Assembly (NCBI GenBank): GCA_016584305.1
Contig: JACEEZ010024156.1
Location: 30,827-94,826 of the forward strand
DNA length: 64,000 nt
Source: Chionoecetes opilio
Taxonomy: Eukaryota; Arthropoda; Malacostraca; Decapoda; Majidae
Direction: 5' to 3'
The position numbers were made by a program, and so were the translations under genes. The notes below the pieces were generated by a model. That model saw nothing but the letters and a program-made list of their open reading frames with translations. It was not told where the DNA came from and searched no databases. Positions 55,677 through 64,000 of this stretch are shown one piece after another (position 1 is the stretch's first letter; every line of letters starts with the position of its first letter).

Positions 55677-56500
55677 NNNNNNNNNNNNNNNNNNNNNNNN
55701 NNNNNNNNNNNNNNNNNNNNNNNNNNNNNNNNNNNNNNNNNNNNNNNNNNNNNNNNNNNNNNNNNNNNNNNNNNNNNNNNNNNNNNNNNNNNNNNNNNNN
55801 NNNNNNNNNNNNNNNNNNNNNNNNNNNNNNNNNNNNNNNNNNNNNNNNNNNNNNNNNNNNNNNNNNNNNNNNNNNNNNNNNNNNNNNNNNNNNNNNNNNN
55901 NNNNNNNNNNNNNNNNNNNNNNNNNNNNNNNNNNNNNNNNNNNNNNNNNNNNNNNNNNNNNNNNNNNNNNNNNNNNNNNNNNNNNNNNNNNNNNNNNNNN
56001 NNNNNNNNNNNNNNNNNNNNNNNNNNNNNNNNNNNNNNNNNNNNNNNNNNNNNNNNNNNNNNNNNNNNNNNNNNNNNNNNNNNNNNNNNNNNNNNNNNNN
56101 NNNNNNNNNNNNNNNNNNNNNNNNNNNNNNNNNNNNNNNNNNNNNNNNNNNNNNNNNNNNNNNNNNNNNNNNNNNNNNNNNNNNNNNNNNNNNNNNNNNN
56201 NNNNNNNNNNNNNNNNNNNNNNNNNNNNNNNNNNNNNNNNNNNNNNNNNNNNNNNNNNNNNNNNNNNNNNNNNNNNNNNNNNNNNNNNNNNNNNNNNNNN
56301 NNNNNNNNNNNNNNNNNNNNNNNNNNNNNNNNNNNNNNNNNNNNNNNNNNNNNNNNNNNNNNNNNNNNNNNNNNNNNNNNNNNNNNNNNNNNNNNNNNNN
56401 NNNNNNNNNNNNNNNNNNNNNNNNNNNNNNNNNNNNNNNNNNNNNNNNNNNNNNNNNNNNNNNNNNNNNNNNNNNNNNNNNNNNNNNNNNNNNNNNNNNN
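55677..56500. other. Assembly gap, 824 N
   Basis: Unresolved bases between GAGAGAGAG and GTGGGGTGTG; both edges are microsatellite-like. Confidence 1.
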
Positions 56501-56514
56501 GTGGGGTGTGTGAT

Positions 56515-56697
56515 GAATGCGTGTGTGTGTGTGTGTGTGTGTGTCTGTGTGTGTGTGTGTGTATTTATTTAGCTAGTTGTACAATACAGGAAAAGATCTA
56601 TGCTCATACTGTCCCATCTCCAATCTACTATTATCCAGTTTGCCTTTGAAGTCCTGAATACTTCTTGCAGTGTGTACTTCTCTGTGTGTGTGTGTGT

Positions 56698-56743
<46 letters not shown>

Positions 56744-56851
56744 TGTGTGTGTGTGTCTGTGTGTGTGTGTGTTGTGTCTGTGTCTGTGTCTGTGTCTGTG
56801 TCTGTGTCTGTGTCTGTGTCTGTGTCTGTGTCTGTGTCTGTGTCTGTGTGT

Positions 56852-56895
<44 letters not shown>

Positions 56896-56936
56896 GCATT
56901 TATAATTATGTAAGGGCTTATTTGTATGTGATGAAC

Positions 56937-56972
<36 letters not shown>
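56515..56972. repeat. Cluster of (TG)n, (TGTGTC)n and (CA)n microsatellites around an interspersed repeat
   Basis: (TG)n at 56,519-56,562 and 56,683-56,760, (TGTGTC)n at about 56,773-56,850, (TG)n to 56,892, (CA)n at 56,941-56,970. The core at 56,563-56,680 (TTTAGCTAGTTGTACAATAC and on) resembles a decapod repeat that commonly adjoins TG tracts, by memory of the pattern. Confidence 0.7.
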
Positions 56973-57310
56973 TAGATACAAATTAAGAGGGGAAATTCCC
57001 TCTAACATAAATTCCTCCCCTCCTCCTCCTCCTCCCCTCCCCCCCGCCGCCATCTTGGTTCATCTGGGTATTTCCGACCAAACTGGTTCTCATATTCTTT
57101 TCTGTCTTTCTGGACAAAACAAATATTTATACCCAACTAAATATTAAAAAAAATTTTGATATGCAAAAAATAATCATTGAGGTGTTTTATCCTATTTTGT
57201 GATGATTTGTACCTATTAGTTTTATTATTATTTATTTTTATCAGCATTATTATCATTCATTATTATTATTATCATTCTATTATCACACCAATTATCATTA
57301 TCAGTAGTTT
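56973..57310. other. Unique sequence, nothing firm
   Basis: Includes a CCGCCATCTTGG sequence (57,046-57,057), similar to a YY1 site, with no gene in view. AT-rich with ATT repeats after 57,220. Confidence 0.35.
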
Positions 57311-57314
57311 TGGG

Positions 57315-57474
57315 TTTTTTTTTATTCCGGTTTCGGCGAGTTTGGGTCTGTTTTAGGGGGGTTTAGTGGGTTTGGGTATGTTTTGGGCGGGTTTTGGTGG
57401 TTTTGGGTCTGTTTTTATGCTGGTTTTGGTGGTTTTGGGTCTGTTTTTATGCTGGTTTTGGTGGTTTTGGGGGG
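57315..57474. repeat. GGGTTTTGGTGGTTTTGGGT-type minisatellite, left part
   Basis: G/T-rich units of ~30-40 bases (GGTTTTGGTGGTTTTGGGTC then TGTTTTTATGCT). The array continues after the foldback element at 57,853-58,050, so the element sits inside it. Confidence 0.8.
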
Positions 57475-57852
57475 TTATAATGGAGGAGAGTTTCACGTTC
57501 GTTTTCAGAGACACCAACTACTTTTCCTTGGCCTGCAATAGGTGCTTGTTCTAATGGTGCTAGTCTTATTTTGCGCAAACCCAAAAAAACCAAAAAAAAA
57601 ACATTATATTTTGTGATTAAGGTTAGGTTAGGTTTCCTTAAAACCTGTAAGGTTAGGTTAGGTTAGGTTTCATTAAAACATCAGGTTAGGTTAGGTTTAA
57701 TTTTTTTTTTTCATTTTTTTTGTTTGTTTTCGTTTTGGTTTGCGCAAAATAAAACTAGCACCATTAGAACAAGCACCTATTTTAGGCCAAGAAAAAGTAG
57801 TTGGTGTCTCTGAAAACGAACGTGAAACTCTCCTCCATTATTACCGTTATGG
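57475..57852. mobile_element. Foldback element with telomere-like loop, copy 2
   Basis: Arms ~57,475-57,585 and 57,738-57,852 are inverted copies with few mismatches (TAATGGAGGAGAGTTTCACG outermost, TTATTTTGCGCAAAC innermost). The loop holds GGTTAGGTTAGGTTT units (57,617-57,700). The related but shorter-armed copy is at 25,205-25,695. No open frame of note. Confidence 0.85.
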
Positions 57853-58050
57853 GTCTGTTTTTAGGCGGGTTTCAGCGTGTTTGGGTATGTATTGGGCGGG
57901 TTTTGGTGGTTTTGGTCTGTTTTAGGCGGTGTTCAGCGGGTTTGGGTATGTATTGGGCGGGTTTTGGTGGTTTTGGGTCAGTTTTGATGGTTTTGGGTCT
58001 GTTTTTAGGCTGGTTTGGGTGGTTTGGGTCTCTTTTTGGTGGTTTTGGGT
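57853..58050. repeat. GT-rich minisatellite, right part
   Basis: Continuation of the 57,315 array: TTTTAGGCGGGTTTCAGCG and GGTTTTGGTGGTTTTGGGTC units. Confidence 0.8.
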
Positions 58051-58139
58051 CTGTAGAAGTGGGAGTAACACACACACACACACACACACACAAAAAAAAA
58101 ATGCCGCCCGTTCCCCATTATTTCAAACACACACAGGAC

Positions 58140-58425
58140 ACACGACACACGCGGTATTACCGCGCTACGGTCAGGTTGATAGCGTGCTGGTCTCCCATTC
58201 TGTGGGTAGGCAGTTCGAGTCCTCGCGCTCCCGGGATTTTTCACCGACAAATTCGAGCGGTTACTGTCCCCCTTGAGCAAGGGGATGTGGTTGTGTGGTG
58301 TGTGAGGTTCCAGCATTGCCCAAAGGTCGGTAATAATGAGCTCCAATCTGGCACTGAGAGGGTGGAAAACTGGCGATCGCGAGCCAACTCGAGTGGACAA
58401 GACCATGGCTGAATAAACCACACAC
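58140..58425 (+). mobile_element. Possible tRNA-derived SINE
   Basis: A tRNA-like head: GATAGCGTGCTGGTCTCCCA (anticodon-like CCC, as in tRNA-Gly) and AGTTCGAGTCC (box B). A ~200-bp unrelated body and an AATAAACCACACACACAAAC tail follow. The box A is weak, so the call is tentative. Confidence 0.45.
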
Positions 58426-58525
58426 ACAAACAAACAAAGAAGTCACTTTAGTGTTCAGTTACTTTATTATCTTTTTTTTATTAAACATACACATTACATT
58501 TAATTTATTATAAAAAGGAAAAAAG

Positions 58526-58612
58526 GAGAGAGAGAGAGAAGAAGAGGAGAGAGAGAAGAGAGAGAGAGAGAGAAGAGAGATGAGAGAGAGAGAGAGAGGG
58601 GAGAGACAGAGA

Positions 58613-58660
<48 letters not shown>

Positions 58661-58674
58661 AGAGAGAGAGAGAG

Positions 58675-58718
<44 letters not shown>

Positions 58719-58762
58719 GAGAGAGAGAGAGAGAGGAGGGGAGGAGAGAGAGAGAGAGAAGA
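58526..58762. repeat. (GA)n microsatellite at the 3' end of LINE copy B
   Basis: Irregular GA/GGA/AGAAG tract joining directly to GATCAGATCAGATC, as in copy A. Confidence 0.95.
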
Positions 58763-58994
58763 GATCAGATCAGATCCAAAACGTTTATTGTGAATAATGT
58801 ACACATTATACATAATACATATATAATTAAGGGTACCAAAATAGCAAAGGGCGCACCCCCCATGCAGGTTGCATAGGAAGGATTGCCATGATTAATGAAG
58901 TTAGATAGTAAATTTGTTAATTACATTTAGATATGCATATACATAAGATTATGCTATGTTACATATATATTTATTTATTTATTTTTTAAGTCCT

Positions 58995-59950
58995 TTATGA
59001 AGCATTGGCAAAGTTTGGGTGACTATTTTTGACTTGGATAAGGTTACATGGTTGTAGATAATAGTGCAGCAGCCCAGCATAGGAGGCATTGGCACAGCCG
59101 CCTCTAAAAAAGATCATTTCTTGACATTCCATTACATAATGGCGGAGTGTGTGCTTCTCTTCTGTTTTACACAGGTTACATTTTTTCATATTGATGTTGT
59201 CACTGGCAGCTACTCCCAGATGTACTTATACCCTAACCTTAGCCTACTATAACACACCTGCTGGCGCCTAGTAATTAGTCCATTTTGTATGTAGTGGGGT
59301 TGACACCCTTTTGTTAGGTCCATATATGTAGTGAGAGAAACAGACTGACCGAGCATGCTGTCAATATGTCTCTTATTGTACGTTTCCATTTTCGCACACA
59401 TTTCTGTTTTTAGACGGCCAAGGGACAGAGGGAGCGGAAACCCAACACCATCCTTAGACGTAGCACTGTTGGCGAGTTCATCTGCACGCTCGTTACCCGC
59501 TATCCCACAGTGTGATGGGGACCATATAAAGTTCACAGCTCTGTCCTGACACGTTATCTTATACACAAGTTTAATAATTCTGTTCACGAGGACGGTGTGA
59601 AGAAGGTTCCTGGATGTTATCGACTGTAGGGCAGTCGTACTGTCAGAGGCAATGATGACGTCTCCGGCCTCTCGCTTGACTGCTGCCAGAGCCGCTGCTA
59701 TCCCTAGAAGCTCCGTTTGGGCTGAGGAGCAGCCATCAGATATTCGGATGCTTAGCGCCCGGTGTTCACCCCGGCTTTCTCCCTTATAGTACACGACCCC
59801 GGCCCCCGCACGCCCGTCCTCATGCAGCGACCCGTCGGTGTACAGGATATTGGGACACTCAGGGAGGGCATTCAATCTACAAAGGAAGTCCTGCCTCATC
59901 AGCTCACATGGTACATTACACTTCTTAACCTTGATGGTAGAATAGGACAC
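58995..59950 (-). pseudogene. LINE copy B RNase H and C-terminal CCHC region
   Basis: The same RNase H motifs as copy A. A one-base change in the run near 59,213 shifts the frame after LGYKYIWE, and the CCHC end (MKKCNLCKTEEKH onward) continues in a different phase. Confidence 0.85.
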
Positions 59951-61651
59951 ATTGAAAACGGGCAGTTCCCAGGGGGGAGATCAACTGGTCTGTGCTCCCT
60001 ATCATCCATGTATTTATCAAAATTAAATGAACTGAGCAATTTCCTGACTGATGAGAGCCAAACATTACACTTTTCTTTCCACTTAGGATTGAAGAGAGCC
60101 TCATATAACTGACCATCATCATTAGTATTTAGGGATCTCATAATTTGCAGGGCTGTCATTTGCTGTACTCTATGTGTGAGAGGTGGTAGTCCTATCTCGT
60201 GTCTTGCACTATCCTGCTGTGTTGACCTTGGGCACCCTAAAATTATCCTAATTGCTGTATTTTGAATGACTTCAAGAGCTTTAGATTTTCCTTTGTTGAG
60301 ACGTGTTAGGGTGCTAGAGTTGTAGTCTATGACTGATCTGATTAAGGAAACATATAGCCTCTTAAGGACGGGGACAGACGACCCCACGTCTCCCCATGCA
60401 ACCTTCCTTAGCAACGCTAGTCGAGGCTGACAGATGTGCTTCAGTCTGGTGACTTCGTTGTGTCTTGTGTTGCAATGCCCAACAAGTACACCCATATACT
60501 TGTAGGTGGGGACTTCTTCTAGAATTTTCCCTTGTATTTTTAAGGAAGCCTTATCCCGATGCCGTTTATACAGCACCTTGCTTTTCTCTGGTGATATGAT
60601 GAGGCCGATAGAGTTCCCACAATCTCCCCAATGTTCGCAACGCGTTTTTTATGTGTGTTTGTGAGTCAGCTTGTAGCACTATGTCATCAGCATAAACAGT
60701 AATAACAACCCCATTAAATTTGAAAGAAGCAATGATATTCATAAGTGCGTTGAAGAGCATTGGCGAGAGAACACCCCCCTGTGGTGTTCCTAATTCCATG
60801 TGTTCCCACCTGGAGTAAGCCCCCTCAAAGTAGACTCGACTGTGTCTGTCTGTTAGGTAATCTTGTACTATTCTGATGATGGTCCCCGAGGTCATATTAG
60901 ATAGTTGGGATAAGATGACACTGGGGTTAGCTCTATCAAAGGCTCCCTTCAAATCAATAAAAACATTAAATCGTTTCCTTATGCCAGCAAGGACTCTATG
61001 AATGCAGTTTTGTGTGCTCTTGCCAGGAATGAATCCATACAGATTACTGGAGAGCTGGGGTTTGATACTATATAGTAGACGATTAAGGACTATTCTTTCA
61101 AAGCATTTGCACAGACAAGAGGTGAGAGATATTGGTCTGAAGGACCCTGGGTTTCCTGGTTTGGAATAGGAACAATAATAGCTTTTTTCCAGGGTGTTGG
61201 TAGGCGTCCCCCGCTCCATATCATGTGTAGAGTCGCAGAACGGGATTGCCATCAATCGTCGTAAGGAAGCGAATACCATCGTAGGTGACACCATCCATGC
61301 CGGGTGCACTAGAGCTTGCCTTTTCCAGGCTCCTGACGAGCTCCTCTTCGGTGATGGGCATGTTATCGGAGACATTAGGGTCGAGTAAAGCTGCTTCAAT
61401 CTTCTCAATACGATTCTTGGCGTTGGTGGCAAGAGCACTTCGCACCTGCAGGGGCAGACAGTCATAGCTGGAGGCGTCCGCCCAATCCTGCATGAGTTCG
61501 TTGCTCTTCTTTGTGGGTCAGGTGGAGGGGCGATGAAGCTTCTTCCCTTGTACGTTTTTGATCTTCCTTGACACTTCAGCAAGTGGCGTTCTGTGATCCA
61601 TGGATTGTAGAAAGGACGTCCAATATTTTTCTCTTGCTTTCTTTTTGACAT
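59899..61651 (-). pseudogene. LINE copy B reverse transcriptase, frameshifted
   Basis: FRPISLTSCLCKCFERIV, LYGFIPGKSTQNCIHRVLAG, FIDLKGAFDRANP, LGTPQGGVLSPMLFN and VYADDIVLQADS are continuous in the frame 60,566-61,651. A one-base insertion near 60,617 (absent in copy A) moves the thumb into 59,899-60,576. N-terminal RT block PGMDGVTYDGIRF lies in the neighbouring frame at 61,221-61,493. The thumb and RNase H are again out of phase at the same C run as copy A. Confidence 0.85.
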
Positions 61652-62673
61652 CTTGCACTTGATGCCCCATCCGCTTGAGTATCGTCAGGTTGTTATGAGT
61701 AGGGTTGTTTTGCCATTGATGCTTAATTTTCTTGTATTGTCTGTCAATCCGCTGAGCGGCTTCATCACTGTTATACCATCTCTTCATTTCACTCATTGTG
61801 TTCCTCTTTCCATGCCTGACTTTCGTATTAATTTTACTCTCCAGTTGGTGTATTATGTCTGTATTGAACTCTTCTGTCGATGAGGCGGTGTAATGTTTAT
61901 ACCAGTTATTCATTTGTTCCCTAATGCGTTGCTCATGTTTCTTTGGAACACACAGTCTCTTTCTGGACATACTGTGTCTCCGTACTGTATCAGGGAGAAG
62001 GATCTCCCCATACACACCAAAGTGGTCGGATGTCAACGTGTCAACCACCTCACAGTGATGACTCATTGCAGGGTCATTGATCAGAACAGATATAATCAGC
62101 TTGTTCCCCTGTAAAATGTGTTGGCTCAGGCCCATTGAGAATATTCAGAACATCTTGGTTGTTTTCCATGAAAGAGACAAGCTTTTTCCCATTATTGTTG
62201 GAGCGCCCAGAGGCATTATCTCCCAGCTTATAATGGTAGGCATTCAGATCACCCATCAAAAGGCTAGGGTAGCCATCAGCGAGTTCATATAACTGGCTGA
62301 AGTCAAGCATGTTATCCGTCACATAAACATTTATGATTTTAATAAGGATTTTCCCATTTGTATCATATATATTGATTGCTTGTGCTTGACTGTTATCACC
62401 CACAAAGGCGAGTTCAATACAGTCAGCTGGGATGTTATTCCTGACATACAGAGCCAGACCTCTGTAGCGACGATGTGCGGCGGGACTCTGTATGCTGTCC
62501 ACTGTGAAGAGCTGAAACCCTCTGATCTGTATATTATCTGTGGGATCATGGCGTGTTTCTTGTAGACACATTATGTCAAGGTCATTTTGAAGGGAGAACT
62601 GTTGTACTTCAATGAGTCTATTTCTAAGCCCGTTGATGTTCCAGGTTAGAATCTTTAACGGCCTGTTGTTCAT
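61518..62673 (-). pseudogene. LINE copy B endonuclease domain and linker
   Basis: ATG at 62,673. LKILTWNINGLRNRLIEVQQ, DIMCLQETRHD (catalytic Glu), RYRGLALYVRNN, PSLLMGDLNAYH (Asp/Asn), ADYIC, then after a frameshift near 62,095 LTSDHFGVYGE with the catalytic Asp-His. A lysine-rich linker follows to an in-frame TGA at 61,518-61,520. The ATG overlaps the ORF1 stop as ATGA. Confidence 0.85.
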
Positions 62674-64000
62674 CGTGCGTCTACATTATTCGTGATTAGA
62701 GTAAGTCCTGTTGTTGTGTCTTCTCTAAGTTTAGTTATCAAGTCAATGATATCCGCAATTAGGATGTTGTAAGGGCGCGATACCTCCAGTGGTGTTTTCG
62801 TAAGAACAGACCGGATATCTTTGATATGGAAGTCACGCGGCCATATCGTAGTGCTCATAACCACTTCGGCTGATGCAACAAGTTTCTCCTCAATTGAATC
62901 TTGTGGCTGTTGTGAGGTGGTCTGTGGCATTGCTGCAATATTGTGTTGGAGGGCATCAATACGTTCATTGACTTGCTGCAGTGCAGACGCAAGGGAGTCA
63001 ACTTTGGCAGCCATCGTTTCAATCAGATTGGTGACGCTGGGCGACAACTGTGGGGATGGGGTGGGGGGAATACGAGGTGGAGGCGAATTTGGCGGGAGTG
63101 CTGGCGGTCGTGTTGGAGATAGTGGTGGTGGTGTAGGCGGGGAGGAAGCTGAGGGCTTGTTGAACCACGAGGGGATTGGGAAGTCCTGAGAAGCGTCTGG
63201 AGCTTGGTGCTGGGCTTGGGGCTGAGCTTGGTGCTGGGCTTGGGGCTGCGCTTGGGGCTGGGTTTGGGGCTGGACTTGGTGCTGGGCTTGGTGCTGGGCT
63301 TGGGGCTGGGCTTGGTGCTGGTGCTGGGGCTGGTGCTGGGCTTGGGGCTGGGCTTGGTGCTGGGCCTGGTGCTGGGCTTGGGGCTGGGCTCGGTGCTGGG
63401 CTTGAGGCTGGGCTTGGTGCTGGGGTTGGTGCTGGGCCTGGTGCTGGGTTACGGTGTGAGGGAGAGGTGATGCCCCCCTACTTTGACAGAAGAGCTCAAG
63501 GAACCCCGGACACTTACTATAGGTCGCATGGTGCTCGCCCTGGCAGTTAGAACACCTGGGGACTACCGTCTCGCCAGCGATTAATTTTTCTTTACAAACA
63601 GTGGACATATGACAGCCTGCACAGAAACGACACCTGGGCGCCACTCTGCAATTCGTACTAGTGTGATTCCACACCGAGCATCTGCCACATAAGTTAGGTC
63701 TGGGAATATATTCTTCGATCTTGAGTGTTTTCTCCATCTGTGGTATTTCGAGGTTCTGTGGTATCTCACCTCTGCACCATCCAACAAGCTCTTTACCAGA
63801 CTTACTTTTGTTATTCCATGCCAGTCCCCGCAGGCACGGGTACTTTGTTGCTATCCAGTGTATTGGTGTGGAAGTATACAAACCCTTGATTATGATTTTT
63901 GTGGACTTCTTGGGGAGATAGAGCACCACATTACTGAATCCTTGTGTTGTCAGTTTCTGAGTTGATTCATCGGAAACACTGACAACCATTATTCCTAACT
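62670..64000 (-). CDS. LINE copy B ORF1, gag-like RNA-binding protein
   Basis: Open from the window edge; the first visible ATG ends at 63,989, but the frame stays open upstream. Three zinc knuckles: CGRCSVWNHTSTNC (CX2CX4HX4C), CRFCAGCHMSTVC and CSNCQGEHHATYSKC. A ~75-residue Gln/Ala/His/Pro tandem stretch follows (63,200-63,450 on DNA), then a Pro-rich segment and a probable coiled coil (LIETMAAKVDSLASALQQVN). It ends NNVDAR at 62,670. The knuckle order is that of Jockey/I-type ORF1 proteins, which bind the LINE RNA. No stop or frameshift is seen, unlike ORF2. Confidence 0.9.
   Translation of the reverse strand, partial: LGIMVVSVSDESTQKLTTQGFSNVVLYLPKKSTKIIIKGLYTSTPIHWIATKYPCLRGLAWNNKSKSGKELVGWCRGEIPQNLEIPQMEKTLKIEEYIPRPNLCGRCSVWNHTSTNCRVAPRCRFCAGCHMSTVCKEKLIAGETVVPRCSNCQGEHHATYSKCPGFLELFCQSRGASPLPHTVTQHQAQHQPQHQAQPQAQHRAQPQAQHQAQHQAQPQAQHQPQHQHQAQPQAQHQAQHQVQPQTQPQAQPQAQHQAQPQAQHQAPDASQDFPIPSWFNKPSASSPPTPPPLSPTRPPALPPNSPPPRIPPTPSPQLSPSVTNLIETMAAKVDSLASALQQVNERIDALQHNIAAMPQTTSQQPQDSIEEKLVASAEVVMSTTIWPRDFHIKDIRSVLTKTPLEVSRPYNILIADIIDLITKLREDTTTGLTLITNNVDAR
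63200..63450 (-). repeat. Coding tandem repeat in LINE ORF1
   Basis: 6- and 12-bp units (plus strand GCTTGGTGCTGGGCTTGGG), translating to Gln-Ala-Gln-His / Gln-Ala-Gln-Pro. In frame throughout. Confidence 0.9.

Larger units (their letters stand above)
58763..64000 (-). mobile_element. I-type LINE copy B, nearly full length, running off the window
   Basis: Two ORFs in standard order on the minus strand: ORF1 (62,670 to beyond 63,989) and ORF2 (start 62,673) with endonuclease, RT, RNase H and CCHC. The 3' terminal region and (GA)n are the same as in copy A. ORF2 carries several frameshifts and a TGA at 61,518, so it is inactive as written. Confidence 0.9.

Noticed and set aside
55617..56572. 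Long open frames of ~300 residues on the + strand
   Set aside because: They run through the 824-N gap and consist of undetermined residues.
57046..57057. YY1-like promoter site CCGCCATCTTGG
   Set aside because: A single short match with no gene start nearby.
62821..63550. Plus-strand Gly/Ala/Leu-rich frames
   Set aside because: Antisense of the LINE ORF1 Gln/His/Pro repeat; no independent evidence.

Overview
The window is eukaryotic nuclear DNA, most likely from a crustacean, probably a decapod. This is inferred from the dense dinucleotide microsatellites, the TTAGG-type motifs, and several non-LTR retrotransposon and SINE-like families of kinds I associate with decapod genomes. I see no prokaryotic operon, plasmid, phage or CRISPR feature. 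Most of the sequence is transposable elements, minisatellites and microsatellites. The one gene I recognise is a cystinosin homologue (lysosomal cystine/proton symporter, PQ-loop family) on the + strand. Its recognised exons lie at 39,096-39,165, 42,923-43,043, 15,069-15,437, 15,773-15,913, 16,318-16,415, 21,142-21,435, 21,730-21,847, 24,001-24,106 and 24,382-24,394, in that biological order.

The scaffold order does not follow the gene order. Single N characters at 33,130 and 46,482 and an 824-N gap at 55,677-56,500 mark joins. The end of the piece 33,131-46,481 is nearly identical to 10,241-12,474, so that piece should run into position ~12,475 rather than into the sequence that now follows it. 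Splice phases agree: exon 2 at 42,923-43,043 ends in phase 2, which the 15,069 exon accepts. Positions 1 to ~10,100 are a heavily eroded second version of 29.4-33.1 kb, 33.8-35.7 kb and 41.3-43.8 kb, including a damaged copy of cystinosin exon 2 at 5,603-5,713. Positions 31-33.1 kb are another eroded version of 33.8-35.1 kb. The similarities close into a loop, meaning either a tandem duplication around cystinosin or a misassembly of alleles and repeats.

Layout: 1-10.1 kb, eroded duplicate with a decayed CR1-like LINE at 5.9-8.3 kb; 10.2-10.6 kb, a 17-bp minisatellite; 10.97-14.98 kb, nested transposons (outer hAT-like element, then LINE, then hAT, then MITE) in cystinosin intron 2; 15.07-24.4 kb, cystinosin exons 3-9 with a Helitron-like dimer and a 3.4-kb LINE in intron 5; 24.4-25.85 kb, a PIF/Harbinger element starting ten bases after the candidate stop codon and carrying a foldback element with TAACC repeats; 26.5 kb, a piggyBac-like MITE; 27.75-29.03 kb, a TA-flanked pogo-like element; 29.2-33.1 kb, hAT-like repeats and an eroded duplicate; 33.2-35.1 kb, exons of an unidentified minus-strand gene; 35.6-36.9 kb, an RTE-like LINE and its inverted tail; 36.9-37.5 kb, a 33-bp minisatellite; 37.6-38.7 kb, a foldback element; 39.1-43.0 kb, cystinosin exons 1-2; 44.1-46.5 kb, a second copy of the 10.2-12.5 kb region; 46.5-48.4 kb, two non-autonomous Helitrons; 48.5-51.0 kb, a hAT transposase gene with frameshifts; 51.0-52.0 kb, the 17-bp minisatellite again; 53-55.2 kb and 58.8-64 kb, two copies of an I-type LINE with RNase H, the second including ORF1.

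The only probable host functions are lysosomal cystine export (cystinosin) and the unidentified minus-strand gene. I did not find a convincing new multi-gene biological system. The most informative observations are the locus duplication or misassembly, the Harbinger insertion in the cystinosin 3' UTR, foldback elements whose loops hold telomere-like repeats, LINE copies that end in (GA)n microsatellites, and a C-run frameshift between RT and RNase H shared by both LINE copies.
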